DNA of 64,000 nt from Hyphomicrobiaceae bacterium (GCA_021730785.1 JAKFWF010000039.1:1-64000); one strand, 5' to 3'; counted from the first letter of the stretch, positions 26,622 to 35,340 are shown. The notes: a model not told the origin generated them from the letters alone. A program made the numbers and translations.

Positions 26622-26906
26622 TTGGAACGAGTGCTGGCTCCCGACTTCGTCGAGTTTGGACGTTCCGGGCATACCTACACGCGCGATGACCCGTTGAGTG
26701 ATTTGGCACCAAGTTCGATCGCAGCAGTATTGCCGCTGCGGAACCTTCGCATTCATAGGGTTGCCGAGACGGTCGCCATGGTGACCTACGTGAGCGAGGT
26801 CGTTCGGGTCGAGGGGCGCGAACCGAGCAACAGCAGTTCGGTTTGGTCGCGGATTCCAGAACGCTGGCGCCTGCGATTCCATCAGGGAACAGCAGTGGCG
26901 ATCTGA
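26622..26906 (+). pseudogene. DUF4440 (NTF2-like) protein remnant or short gene
   Basis: The frame reads LERVLAPDFVEFGRSGHTYTR, later VAMVTYVSEV and SSVWSRIPERWRLRFHQGT, which follows the DUF4440/SnoaL-like (NTF2 fold) family. The family usually has 25-30 more residues at the N-terminus. In this frame no ATG or GTG with a ribosome site precedes the domain: the open frame runs back into nuoA, and the only start is a TTG at 26622 with no Shine-Dalgarno. The middle also looks shortened. I read it as a decayed insertion between nuoA and the Uma2 gene, but a short TTG-initiated protein cannot be excluded. Confidence 0.5.
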
Positions 26907-26972
26907 CAAGCTCGCGACCGCGTGCAAAAAATGCTATTGCGCTGTCGCCCGCGGCTTCTCGAAGCGATCCCC

Positions 26973-27575
26973 ATGGCCTCCGCCAGACACACGCCACACA
27001 GTGCCCCCGCACCCATGACCGTCGATGAGTTCATCGCCTGGGATACCGCCCGTGGCCGCAAGCATCCGAAGTTTCAGCTGTTCGACGGCGAAGTGCGGGC
27101 CATGTCGCCAGCCAGCAACACGCACGGGACGATCCAGGCAACCCTGGCCCGCGAAATTGGGATGCACCTCAAGGCGCCGGGTTCGAAGTGCAAAGTACTG
27201 ACCGAGCCGGCGATCGAGACCCGCATCCGCGCCAAGGTCAATTTGCGCATTCCTGACCTGGGAGTGAACTGCACTCCTGACCGCGAGGGCCAGATCGCTC
27301 TGCCAGAGCCGATCCTGTTGATCGAAATTCTTTCGCCCAGCAATCAGAAGGACACATGGGACAACGTGTGGGCGTACACCACGATCCCAAGCGTGCGCGA
27401 GATTGTGATCGTTCAGTCAACGAGGATCGAGGCGCTCGTCCTGCGCCGACAGGCGGACGGAGCGTGGCCAGCTGATCCGGACACGATCGATGCTGGCGCC
27501 GAACTTGTGTTCGCCAGCATCGACCTCAACTTGCCGCTGGTGTCGGCTTACGCAAAAACCCATCTTGCGCCCTGA
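26973..27575 (+). CDS. Uma2 family putative endonuclease (DUF820)
   Basis: Protein of 200 residues from the Uma2/DUF820 family, which has a PD-(D/E)xK nuclease-like fold; the biological role is not known. Visible features: [14 protein letters not shown] start helix, FDGEV strand with the first acidic residue, LRIPDLGV (PD) and [11 protein letters not shown] (E-x). The following [14 protein letters not shown] segment lacks Lys at the position where many members have K-x-x-Y, so catalysis is uncertain. ATG 26973. It is inserted between nuoA and nuoB. A second Uma2 gene lies at 39.7 kb. Confidence 0.82.
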   Translation: MASARHTPHSAPAPMTVDEFIAWDTARGRKHPKFQLFDGEVRAMSPASNTHGTIQATLAREIGMHLKAPGSKCKVLTEPAIETRIRAKVNLRIPDLGVNCTPDREGQIALPEPILLIEILSPSNQKDTWDNVWAYTTIPSVREIVIVQSTRIEALVLRRQADGAWPADPDTIDAGAELVFASIDLNLPLVSAYAKTHLAP

Positions 27576-27669
27576 CACTGCGGCCCTGCCAGCGGTTGCA
27601 TCGCGGGCGGCGCTGGGTTACCTCGACAGTCTATGGACGAGCGCGGCCGAGCCGCCCAGGAGCCCGACG

Positions 27670-28236
27670 ATGGCAATTCTCATTCCGCCACAGCCCGTGT
27701 TCGACAAGTTGGCCGAGGGCCGTGGCACAATCGCGCGTCCGAACGATCCGTTCTTCACCGGCGTGTCGAATGAACTCGCCGACAAGGGCTTCCTCGTCAC
27801 CACCACCGACGACCTGATCAACTGGGCGCGCACCGGCTCGCTGATGTGGATGACGTTTGGCCTCGCCTGCTGCGCGGTCGAGATGATGCAGGCGTCGATG
27901 CCGCGCTATGACCTCGAGCGCTTCGGCTTCGCGCCCCGCGCGTCACCGCGCCAGTCGGACGTGATGATCGTCGCTGGCACGCTGACCAACAAGATGGCGC
28001 CGGCGCTCCGCAAGGTCTACGACCAGATGCCAGAACCGCGCTATGTGATCTCCATGGGCTCCTGCGCCAACGGCGGCGGCTACTATCACTATTCCTACGC
28101 CGTGGTGCGCGGCTGCGACCGCATCGTGCCGGTCGACGTCTATGTGCCGGGCTGCCCGCCCACCGCGGAAGCGCTTCTGTACGGTGTGCTGTTGTTGCAA
28201 AGGAAGATTAGGCGGACGGGCACCATCGAGCGGTAG
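27670..28236 (+). CDS. nuoB: NADH-quinone oxidoreductase subunit B
   Basis: Complex I subunit holding iron-sulphur cluster N2, the last electron donor to quinone. It has 188 residues. The cluster ligands are visible: tandem Cys in [10 protein letters not shown], Cys in [10 protein letters not shown] and Cys in [15 protein letters not shown] 27670 has CAGGAG nearby. nuoC does not follow: the next gene is a four-helix-bundle protein, then a methyltransferase, so the rest of the nuo genes must be elsewhere in the genome. Confidence 0.96.
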   Translation: MAILIPPQPVFDKLAEGRGTIARPNDPFFTGVSNELADKGFLVTTTDDLINWARTGSLMWMTFGLACCAVEMMQASMPRYDLERFGFAPRASPRQSDVMIVAGTLTNKMAPALRKVYDQMPEPRYVISMGSCANGGGYYHYSYAVVRGCDRIVPVDVYVPGCPPTAEALLYGVLLLQRKIRRTGTIER

Positions 28237-28245
28237 GGGTGGTAG

Positions 28246-28276
28246 CGGGGTTTAGGGTTTGGGAATTGGGGGGTGG
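28246..28276 (+). repeat. G/T-rich repeat, left arm of inverted pair
   Basis: Between nuoB and the four-helix-bundle gene lies a run of GGGTTT-like units (GGGGTTTAGGGTTTGGGAA, then TTGGGGGG). It is an imperfect inverted copy of the C/A-rich tract directly behind the four-helix gene (28669-28702); TAGGGTTTGGG is shared exactly. The pair frames the gene like ends of a mobile cassette. Confidence 0.6.
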
Positions 28277-28284
28277 GTCTTGCG

Positions 28285-28683
28285 ATGACCAGTGATGACC
28301 ATCCTGAATTGATCAAGTCCTATCGAGACCTCCGCGTTTGGCAGGAGGCCCTGAACCCCGCGGAAATGGCCTATCGCCTCGTTGCAACGTTTCCAAAGGA
28401 CGAGTTATTCGGACTGACGTCGCAAATCCGTCAGGCAGCAAGCTCTGTGCCGGCCAACAGTGCGGGAGGGTACGGGCGTGGCGGTCGTGCGACCTATGTG
28501 CAGTTCCTGAGAATTGCCCAAGGTTCACTCAAGGAACTTGAAACACACATTTTGCTCGCACAGCGCGTTGATCTGTTGAGCAATGGAGCGACCGATCCGC
28601 TGTTGAAGAAATCAGACACCGTTGGCCGCATGCTAAACCGGTTGATCGCATCGTTGCTTGCCAAGCGGCCCCCCAAACTCTAA
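28285..28683 (+). CDS. Four-helix bundle protein (23S rRNA intervening-sequence type)
   Basis: All-helical protein of 132 residues of the four-helix bundle / S23 intervening-sequence family, related in fold to the Avd accessory protein of diversity-generating retroelements. The signature YRDLRVWQEAL start, FPKDELFGLTSQIRQAASSVP and SLKELETHILLAQRV are all present. Function unknown; no reverse transcriptase or variable repeat is nearby. ATG 28285. The gene is bounded by inverted G-rich / C-rich tracts and separates nuoB from a methyltransferase gene, which suggests insertion as a cassette. Confidence 0.87.
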   Translation: MTSDDHPELIKSYRDLRVWQEALNPAEMAYRLVATFPKDELFGLTSQIRQAASSVPANSAGGYGRGGRATYVQFLRIAQGSLKELETHILLAQRVDLLSNGATDPLLKKSDTVGRMLNRLIASLLAKRPPKL

Positions 28684-28702
28684 TCCCCAAACCCCAAACC
28701 CT
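28669..28702 (-). repeat. C/A-rich repeat, right arm of inverted pair
   Basis: Tract of CCCCAAA-type units overlapping the end of the four-helix gene (it supplies the codons for Pro-Pro-Lys-Leu and the stop) and ending in AAACCCTAG. Its reverse complement matches the tract at 28246-28276 in composition and in an 11-base identical core. Only 10 bases separate it from the next ATG. Confidence 0.6.
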
Positions 28703-28712
28703 AGCAGAGCCC

Positions 28713-29312
28713 ATGGACTGGAACGCGCGCTACGACACACCGGACTATCTGTTCGGACGAGTTGCCAGCCAGTTCGTCGTGCGCATGGAGCCCAAGCTCG
28801 CGCGCAAGTCGAAGTTGCTGTGCACCGCCGACGGCGAGGGGCGCAACTCGGTCTACCTGGCGAGCAAGGGCCACGCGGTCGACGCCAACGACTTCTCGGC
28901 CAATGCCGTCGCCAAGGCCCGAACGCTTGCCAGCGAGGCTGGCGTTGCCGTCAAGTTCGACCAGGTCGACCTTTCGACCTGGGACTGGCCCGAGCACAAG
29001 TTCGATGCCGTATTCGCGGTGTTCTTCCAGTTCGCGTTTCCACCGTTCCGTGATCAGATTTTCGCCGGCCTGAAGCGCGCCGTTGTTCCCGGTGGCCGCA
29101 TCTACCTGCACGGCTACACGCCAAAGCAGCTCGAGTACAAGACCGGGGGTCCGCCCGATGCCGAGCGGCTCTATACCGAGGAGCTTTTGAAGGCATCGTT
29201 TGCGGATTGCGAGATCGAGACGCTGGTGAGCTACGAGGCCGAGCTGCAGGAAGGTGTCGGTCACAGCGGCATGTCGGCCCTGATCGATCTCGTGGTGCGT
29301 ACCAAGGGGTGA
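28713..29312 (+). CDS. Class I SAM-dependent methyltransferase
   Basis: Small methyltransferase of 199 residues. It begins WNARYDTPDYLFGR, like TehB/thiopurine-type methyltransferases. The SAM site is visible as LLCTADGEGRNSVYLASKG (motif I; Ala-Asp-Gly-Glu-Gly), VDANDFSANAV (acidic residue after beta 2) and FDAVFAVFFQF (motif IV). No signal peptide. It directly follows the repeat-flanked four-helix gene with a 29-base gap. The acceptor is unknown. Confidence 0.88.
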   Translation: MDWNARYDTPDYLFGRVASQFVVRMEPKLARKSKLLCTADGEGRNSVYLASKGHAVDANDFSANAVAKARTLASEAGVAVKFDQVDLSTWDWPEHKFDAVFAVFFQFAFPPFRDQIFAGLKRAVVPGGRIYLHGYTPKQLEYKTGGPPDAERLYTEELLKASFADCEIETLVSYEAELQEGVGHSGMSALIDLVVRTKG

Positions 29313-29397
29313 GGCGTCATGGACTTCGCCAACGGTGCTGGATGCGGACGCGGCAACGCATAACAGGCCACTCTGCCGACGTGAACGGCGGCGTGCC

Positions 29398-30582
29398 CTA
29401 CTGCTTATCCGATCCGCCGAGCAGGGCGCGCAACTTCTGCTGCTTCAGTCCGGCGAACGTTGTCAGGTGCTCCAGTTGGGCGGCCGCGGACTTCCTGTCG
29501 ACGGTGTCCGAGCGGACGGCCGCGATCATCAGGTTCTTCGAGGTGTGTTCGTCGGAAATGAACTCGATGATGCGCACCTCGTAGCCCGCCGCTTCCAGCA
29601 GCAGGGCGCGCACCGCATCGGTGACGAGGTCCGCATGCCGCTGTTTCATCAGGCCGAACTTCAGCATGCCTGCGAGCGGGCCGTGCCGCGTCTCGAGCTG
29701 AGGGGCGACCTCGTGCTGGCAGCAGGGCGCGACCACGATGATCGCCGCATCGCCCTTGATGCCGAGCGCGATGGCGTCATCGGTGGCAGTATCGCAAGCG
29801 TGGAGTGCGATCAGGACGTCGAACGCCGACGGCGCTTGCGCGTCCGCCAATGTCGCTTCGAACGTTAGTCCGGTCATGCGGGTTTTGGTGGCGATCGCGG
29901 CGCAGGCGGTGGCGAGCCCCGCGTTGGCGTCGATGCCGCGCGTGACGGGGGCCTTGTGCAGGCGCTTGCTCAAATGCTCGTGCAGGGCGAACGTCAGATA
30001 GCCCTTGCCGGCGCCCACATCGACGATGCGCGGGCTCGGCGCCTCCTTCAGACTGGAGGCCGCCAGTAGCTGGTCGAGGATTTCGACGAACCGGCAGATC
30101 TGGCGGAACTTCGCATACATCGACGGCTTCACCACGCCCCCCGCCTGCGTCACACCGAGCTCGGCGAGGTACGGCGCATGGGTATCGACCAGATAGGCTT
30201 TCTGGCGATTGTGCTCGATCGGCGGCGCTTCGTTGAGCGTCGGTCTGCCCCGCGTAAGCTGGCCGATCTTCTTCTTGCTGTAGACGAGTGACATATCCTC
30301 GACCGTCGTGAACAGGGTCGCGCTCAGATAATCGGTGCCAATCAGGGCTGCCAAATGCGCCACGGCTTCAGTCGAGCGCTTGTTCAGGGTCAAATCCTGC
30401 CGGCCGCGGCTGGTGACGAAGCGCACGTGCGGCAGATCCTTGATGGCGACGCGCGTCGCCACGCACTTGCACATTTCGCCGTCGCCGCGATACTTGCCGA
30501 GCGTGATCTTCAGGAACGTCCCAGCTGCCAAGCTGGCACTGGTGGCTTCAAGGAATGCTGTCTTTTCGTCGTCGGTCTGCAT
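29398..30582 (-). CDS. Methyltransferase domain 32 protein (METTL25/RRNAD1-like)
   Basis: SAM-dependent methyltransferase of 394 residues. The N-terminal 150 residues are a separate alpha/beta region; the catalytic part (about 165-340) carries IVDVGAGKGYLTFALHEHL (SAM motif I), GIDANAGLATAC and LIALHACDTATDDA, then VVAPCCQHEVAPQ, the Cys-Cys motif that marks the Methyltransf_32 family of possible rRNA/protein methyltransferases. ATG 30582. It is divergent from the MOSC gene and convergent with the small methyltransferase. Confidence 0.86.
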   Translation of the reverse strand: MQTDDEKTAFLEATSASLAAGTFLKITLGKYRGDGEMCKCVATRVAIKDLPHVRFVTSRGRQDLTLNKRSTEAVAHLAALIGTDYLSATLFTTVEDMSLVYSKKKIGQLTRGRPTLNEAPPIEHNRQKAYLVDTHAPYLAELGVTQAGGVVKPSMYAKFRQICRFVEILDQLLAASSLKEAPSPRIVDVGAGKGYLTFALHEHLSKRLHKAPVTRGIDANAGLATACAAIATKTRMTGLTFEATLADAQAPSAFDVLIALHACDTATDDAIALGIKGDAAIIVVAPCCQHEVAPQLETRHGPLAGMLKFGLMKQRHADLVTDAVRALLLEAAGYEVRIIEFISDEHTSKNLMIAAVRSDTVDRKSAAAQLEHLTTFAGLKQQKLRALLGGSDKQ

Positions 30583-30631
30583 AGACTTGGATCAACTCTT
30601 CGAAGTTCGCGCAGTACGGGATATTCGCCGC

Positions 30632-31231
30632 ATGACGATCGTTTCGCCGCGTGTCGTGCCAGCAGCGAAGTTTGGCGGCACCGTCGTGCGCCTGTTGAAC
30701 GCAACCGGCAAGGGGCGGCTCGCCTTTCGCAGTCACGCGGTTGAATCGCTTCACGTCGATTTCGAGGGCATCATCGGCAATCGACATCGCGGCTGGACGC
30801 GCGGCGCCGATGCCCGCGTCCCCTATCTGCCTCGTGATACCGTTATGCGCAACAGTCGCCAGCTGTCGCTGGTCTCCGTGGAGGACTGCGCGGAGATTGC
30901 CCGGCGGCTGGAAATCGGCGCCGTCGAACCAGCCGCCTTGGGCGCCAACGTGGTGGCAAGTGGTATTGCGCACTTTTCGTTCCTGCCACGAGCGACGCGG
31001 CTGCTCTTTCCCGGCGGCGCCATTTTGAGCATTGAAGATCAGAATGCGCCCTGCTCGCTGGCGGCCGAGGCCCTGCAGCTGGCGAACCCGGATAAACCGC
31101 ATATCAAACCTGCGTTCGTGAAGGCTGCAACGGGCTTGCGCGGTCTGGTCGCGACGGTTGAACATCCGGGCCAGATCACGAATGGCAGCGCGTTCACAGC
31201 GCGACTGCCGCAACAGTGGATCTATGAGTGA
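30632..31231 (+). CDS. MOSC domain protein
   Basis: MOSC (molybdenum cofactor sulfurase C-terminal) domain protein of 199 residues, a family that carries sulphur on a conserved Cys or binds molybdenum cofactor. The body reads VVRLLNATGKGRLAFRS, then VDFEGIIGNRHRGW, NSRQLSLVS, and ALGANVVASGI; the conserved Cys is in DQNAPCSLAA. ATG 30632. It lies 1.6 kb upstream of a molybdenum hydroxylase large subunit with one hydrolase gene between, all on the plus strand, so a link with cofactor maturation is plausible but only inferred. Confidence 0.85.
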   Translation: MTIVSPRVVPAAKFGGTVVRLLNATGKGRLAFRSHAVESLHVDFEGIIGNRHRGWTRGADARVPYLPRDTVMRNSRQLSLVSVEDCAEIARRLEIGAVEPAALGANVVASGIAHFSFLPRATRLLFPGGAILSIEDQNAPCSLAAEALQLANPDKPHIKPAFVKAATGLRGLVATVEHPGQITNGSAFTARLPQQWIYE

Positions 31232-31252
31232 TGTCCGTGGAAGGATGAGCCG

Positions 31253-32155
31253 ATGCCGCATGCTCTGTCGAATGGCGTGAAACTCCATTTCGAGGAGGCG
31301 GGACCTGCGTCCGCGCCGGCGATCCTGTTCCTGCACGAATACGGCGGCGACCACCGCAGTTGGGAAACGCAGATGCGTCACCTCAGCCGGAACTGGCGCT
31401 GCATCACGTTTGCCAACCGCGGCTATCCAGGCTCCGATTGCCCGGCGGACGAGGCAGCCTACGGGCAGGACATCGCCAACCGTGACGCCATCGCCGTTCT
31501 CGATCATCTGGAGATCGCCCGCGCCCACGTCGTCGGCCTCAGCATGGGCGGCTATACGGCGCTCACACTGGCGGCGAAATTCTCCGCTCGCGTGATCGGG
31601 TGCGTGGCGGCCGGCGCCGGGTCCGGCTCCGTGTTGGCGCAACGGGACCGGTTCATTGCGGAATCGCGCGAGAAGGCGGCCGAGATGGACCGGCGCGGCG
31701 CGGTCGATGCGGTGGCCATGGGTCTCGCGCCAACCCGCGTGCAGTTGCAGAACAAAGACCCGCGCGGCTGGCAGGAGTTTGTCGGCAATCTGAGCCAGCA
31801 CGATGCGAGGGCGGCGGCCAACACCTTGCGACGGGTGCAGGCGCTGCGCCCCTCGCTCTATGCGATGGAAGCTGACCTCAAGGCCGTCAGTGCGCCGGTC
31901 CTGCTGCTCGTCGGCGATGAGGATGAGCCCTGCCTGGACGTGAACCTGTGGATGAAGCGCCTGATGCCAACCGCGCGCCTCGCGTTCCTGCCGGCTACCG
32001 GGCACGCGATCAACCTTGAAGAACCTGCCCTGTTCAACCAGCTGGTGGAGCAGTTCCTCATGCAGGTCGACCACCAGACCTGGCGCCCGCGCGATCCTCG
32101 CGCCGTGCCCGGACTGACTGTTGGCTCGTTGGGTGCTACGAAGAGGCAGGGTTGA
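31253..32155 (+). CDS. Alpha/beta fold hydrolase
   Basis: Hydrolase of 300 residues. Motifs: oxyanion loop LFLHEYGGDHRSW, FANRGYPGS, nucleophile Ser in GLSMGGYTAL, acid loop VGDEDEP and catalytic His in ATGHAINLEEP. The fold is that of BchO/3-oxoadipate enol-lactonase-like esterases. ATG 31253, 21 bases after the MOSC stop, so the two are probably cotranscribed with the following molybdenum hydroxylase subunit gene. Substrate not determinable. Confidence 0.86.
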   Translation: MPHALSNGVKLHFEEAGPASAPAILFLHEYGGDHRSWETQMRHLSRNWRCITFANRGYPGSDCPADEAAYGQDIANRDAIAVLDHLEIARAHVVGLSMGGYTALTLAAKFSARVIGCVAAGAGSGSVLAQRDRFIAESREKAAEMDRRGAVDAVAMGLAPTRVQLQNKDPRGWQEFVGNLSQHDARAAANTLRRVQALRPSLYAMEADLKAVSAPVLLLVGDEDEPCLDVNLWMKRLMPTARLAFLPATGHAINLEEPALFNQLVEQFLMQVDHQTWRPRDPRAVPGLTVGSLGATKRQG

Positions 32156-32206
32156 CCAACTCGCCCGCCCACGCTCGCCGTTACCTACCCGCCAGGATCA
32201 GAGACG

Positions 32207-34462
32207 ATGACCACCGACACGACCACCAACAAGTGGATCGGCAAGCGCACGCTGCGTCCCGACGGCGAGGACAAGGTGACCGGCCGCGCTGCCTATGCGG
32301 CCGACACATCGATGCCGGGCATGCTGTGGGGCAAGATCCTGCGCTCGCCCCATCCGCACGCCCGCATTCGATCGATCAACACCGACAAGGCGCTCAGCCT
32401 GCCGGGCGTCAAGGCGGTTATGACGGCAGCCGACATCGTCGAATTCCCGCTCGACAAGCCGGTGATGGTCGGCATTGCCGACATGCGCTGGATCTGTCGC
32501 AACGTAATGGCGCGCGACAAGGCGTTGTTCGCCGGCCATCCGGTGGCAGCGGTTGCCGCGAGCACGCAGAAGATCGCCGCCGAGGCACTCAAGCTGATCG
32601 AAGTCGACTACGAAATCCTCCCCTTCGTGATCGATGTCGACGAGGCGACAGCGCCCGGTGCGGCGATCCTGCACCCGCATCTGCGCGCGCCCGGCGACAA
32701 ATCCGATACGCCCTCCAACATCGCGGGCAAGCTCGAGCACACGCTGGGTGACGTGGCAGTCGGCTTCGCTGCGGCCGACGTGGTCATAGAGCGCACGTTC
32801 AAGACCAAGCCCGTGCACCAGGGCTACATCGAACCGCACGCGTGCCTCGTCAGCGTCGCCAAGGACGGAAAGGCTACCATCTGGAGCAGCAGCCAGGGCC
32901 ACTTCATGGTGCGCGCCATGTCGGCCCATCTGACCGGCACCCAGCAGAGCGACCTGAAGGCCATTCCAGCCGAGATCGGCGGCGGCTTCGGCGGCAAGAC
33001 CATCGTCTACCTGGAGCCGATTGCGCTCATCCTCGCGCGCAAGTCGGGCCGCCCGGTGAAGATGACCATGAGCCGCGAAGAAGTGTTCCGCGCGTCCGGT
33101 CCGACCTCGGGCTCGTCCAGCACGGTCAAGATCGGCGCGACGAGGGACGGCCGCATCACCGCGGTGGAGGCGACCTATCGGCTGCAGGCCGGTGCATTTC
33201 CAGGTTCGCCAATCCGTGGTGCGGTTGGCTGCGCGCTCTCGCCCTATGATCTCGCGAACGTGCGCATCACAGGCTACGACATCGTCTCGAACCGACCGAA
33301 GTCCACCGCCTATCGCGCACCCGGTGCGCCGATCGGCGCCTATCCGGTCGAGTGCGTGCTCGACGAGGTGGCCGCCGCATTGAAAATCGACCCGCTGCTG
33401 CTGCGCCTGAAGAATGCGGCCAAGCAGGGTACCAAGGCCGCCTATGGCCCTGTATTCCCGAGCATCGGCTACGAGGAAACGCTGCGGGCCGCAATGGAGC
33501 ATCCGCACTACAGCGCGCCGCTGGGACCCAACCAGGGGCGAGGTGTCGCGAGCGGGTTCTGGTTCAACGCGGGCGGCGAATCGAGTGCCCAAGTCAACAT
33601 CAACGAGGACGGCACGGTGGTCGTCGTCACCGGCCATCCCGACATCGGCGGCTCGCGCGCGTCGACAGTGAACATCACCGCGGAACTGCTCGGCATTCAC
33701 TATTCCAAGGTGCAGGCGCTGATCGGCGATACGAGTTCGATCCCCTACAGCGCGGTGACGGGCGGCAGCCGCGTGACGTTTGCGTCCGCGATCGTCGTCA
33801 CGAAGTCGACCGAGCAGGTGATCGAGATCTTGCGCCAGCGCGCGGCGAAGATCTGGAAAATCGACGCGGAAGCCGTGGTGTGGGAGAACGGGCATGCTCG
33901 CCCGGCAGGCGACAACGCAGGCAAGTTCGAACCGCTGTCGCTCGCCCAGATTGCCGCCCGCGCCAGCGAAACCGGCGGCCCGATCAACGGCCGCGCGTCG
34001 GCCAACACCACCGGCGCCGATGGCGGCTTTGGCACGCACATCTGTGACGTCGAGGTCGACCGCGAGACGGGCCGCGTCCTGGTGAAGCGCTACACCGTGA
34101 TCCAGGACGTGGGCCGCGCCATCCACCCGGCCTACGTCGAGGGGCAGATGCAGGGCGGCGCCGTGCAGGGCATCGGCTGGGCGCTCAACGAGGAATACCT
34201 TTATGACCGCGGCGGCAGATTAGAGAACCCGGGCTTCCTCGACTACCGCATGCCAGTCGCGTCCGACCTGCCGATGATCGATTGCGTGATCATCGAGGTG
34301 CCGAATGCAAAGCATCCGCAAGGCGTGCGGGGCTGCGGCGAAGTGCCGATCGTGCCAGCCCTGGCCGCCGTCGCCAACGCGCTCGGCCGTGCGCTTGGAC
34401 AACGCTTCCACGAACTCCCCATGCGGCCATCGAACGTGCTGGCGGCGGTGGAGGGCAAGTGA
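32207..34462 (+). CDS. Xanthine dehydrogenase-family molybdopterin-binding subunit
   Basis: Large subunit of a molybdenum hydroxylase, 751 residues. N-terminal part begins RPDGEDKVTGRAAYAADT and LWGKILRSPHPHARI (aldehyde oxidase/xanthine dehydrogenase a/b hammerhead domain, about 1-130). The cofactor domain shows EIGGGFGGKT, AYRAPGAPIG, and the C-terminal RGCGEVPIVPALAAVANA with the active-site Glu. The small 2Fe-2S and FAD subunits that normally accompany it are not adjacent on either side. Substrate unknown; an ABC importer is convergent downstream. Confidence 0.9.
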   Translation: MTTDTTTNKWIGKRTLRPDGEDKVTGRAAYAADTSMPGMLWGKILRSPHPHARIRSINTDKALSLPGVKAVMTAADIVEFPLDKPVMVGIADMRWICRNVMARDKALFAGHPVAAVAASTQKIAAEALKLIEVDYEILPFVIDVDEATAPGAAILHPHLRAPGDKSDTPSNIAGKLEHTLGDVAVGFAAADVVIERTFKTKPVHQGYIEPHACLVSVAKDGKATIWSSSQGHFMVRAMSAHLTGTQQSDLKAIPAEIGGGFGGKTIVYLEPIALILARKSGRPVKMTMSREEVFRASGPTSGSSSTVKIGATRDGRITAVEATYRLQAGAFPGSPIRGAVGCALSPYDLANVRITGYDIVSNRPKSTAYRAPGAPIGAYPVECVLDEVAAALKIDPLLLRLKNAAKQGTKAAYGPVFPSIGYEETLRAAMEHPHYSAPLGPNQGRGVASGFWFNAGGESSAQVNINEDGTVVVVTGHPDIGGSRASTVNITAELLGIHYSKVQALIGDTSSIPYSAVTGGSRVTFASAIVVTKSTEQVIEILRQRAAKIWKIDAEAVVWENGHARPAGDNAGKFEPLSLAQIAARASETGGPINGRASANTTGADGGFGTHICDVEVDRETGRVLVKRYTVIQDVGRAIHPAYVEGQMQGGAVQGIGWALNEEYLYDRGGRLENPGFLDYRMPVASDLPMIDCVIIEVPNAKHPQGVRGCGEVPIVPALAAVANALGRALGQRFHELPMRPSNVLAAVEGK

Positions 34463-34485
34463 TCGCGCGCGGCCGCCTTTGCGAA

Positions 34486-35340
34486 CTACGCCGCTTGCTG
34501 ATCGAACTGGGGTTGCCAGCGCAGCAAATAGGCCTGGATGCGCCGCACGATGAAGGCGAGGATGATGCCGACGATCATCATGATGAAGATCGCGACCATC
34601 ATTTCGGCGGCGTTGGCCCGTGCCTCGGCCTCGATGATCAGCTTGCCGAGGCCACGCTCGGCGCCGATGAATTCGCCGACGATGACGCCGATCAGTGCGA
34701 ACGACACGGCCGGCGTCAGCGACGCGAACACCCACGCCAGCGCCGATGGGATGACGACGGTGCGCAACACCGTCACCTCGCTCGCGCCCAGCAGGCGGGA
34801 GGCTGCGATCTGGTCGCGGTCGACCGAGCGCGTTCCCTCGAAGGTATTAAAGAACACCACGAAGAACACGACGATCCAGGCGGTGACGATCTTCGACATG
34901 TCGCCGAGGCCGAACATCAGGATGATCAGCGGCACCAGTGCGATGCGTGGGATCGAGTTGAGCGCCACAATGTAGGGCTCGAAGATCTTCGACAGAAAGT
35001 CCGATCGGCCGAGAATGAGGCCGGCCAGTACGCCCGACGTGGTGCCGAACAGGAACCCCCACGCCATGTTCTTCAGGGTGACCAGGGTCGCCAGCCACAG
35101 ATTGTTGTCGTTGGCGGCAAAGCAGGCGGCGAACCCACGCTTGTCGGCAAAGCAGCCGAGCTTCAGGAAGCTCGCCCAGATCGCCGACGGCTTCGATACG
35201 AAATAGGGGTCGAGGATCGACGGCACGAGCGGCTTCAAGGCCGCAACCTTGCGTAGGTCAAAGCCCCACTCCCACACTGACAGTGCGACGACGAGGATTG
35301 CGATCTGCCAGACCAGGATCGATGTGCGGTTGTGGGGCAT
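34486..35340 (-). CDS. ABC transporter permease (SsuC/TauC type)
   Basis: Inner-membrane permease of 284 residues with about six hydrophobic segments. The binding-protein-dependent transport EAA loop appears around EFIGAERGLGKLIIEAEA, preceded by NSIPRIALVPLIILMFGLGD, which is characteristic of the nitrate/sulphonate/taurine family. ATG 35340 is chosen; an in-frame extension overlapping the ATPase gene is not conserved. It is the last gene of an SBP-ATPase-permease operon read on the minus strand; ATPase and permease are 10 bases apart. Confidence 0.9.
   Translation of the reverse strand: MPHNRTSILVWQIAILVVALSVWEWGFDLRKVAALKPLVPSILDPYFVSKPSAIWASFLKLGCFADKRGFAACFAANDNNLWLATLVTLKNMAWGFLFGTTSGVLAGLILGRSDFLSKIFEPYIVALNSIPRIALVPLIILMFGLGDMSKIVTAWIVVFFVVFFNTFEGTRSVDRDQIAASRLLGASEVTVLRTVVIPSALAWVFASLTPAVSFALIGVIVGEFIGAERGLGKLIIEAEARANAAEMMVAIFIMMIVGIILAFIVRRIQAYLLRWQPQFDQQAA

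Noticed and set aside
28285-28683. Diversity-generating retroelement (Avd-like four-helix protein)
   Set aside because: No reverse transcriptase, template repeat or variable repeat is present nearby.
32198-34126. A 642-codon open frame antisense to the molybdenum hydroxylase large subunit
   Set aside because: It lies wholly opposite a clear gene, has no recognisable domain and an Arg/His/Asp-rich composition typical of antisense frames in GC-rich DNA.
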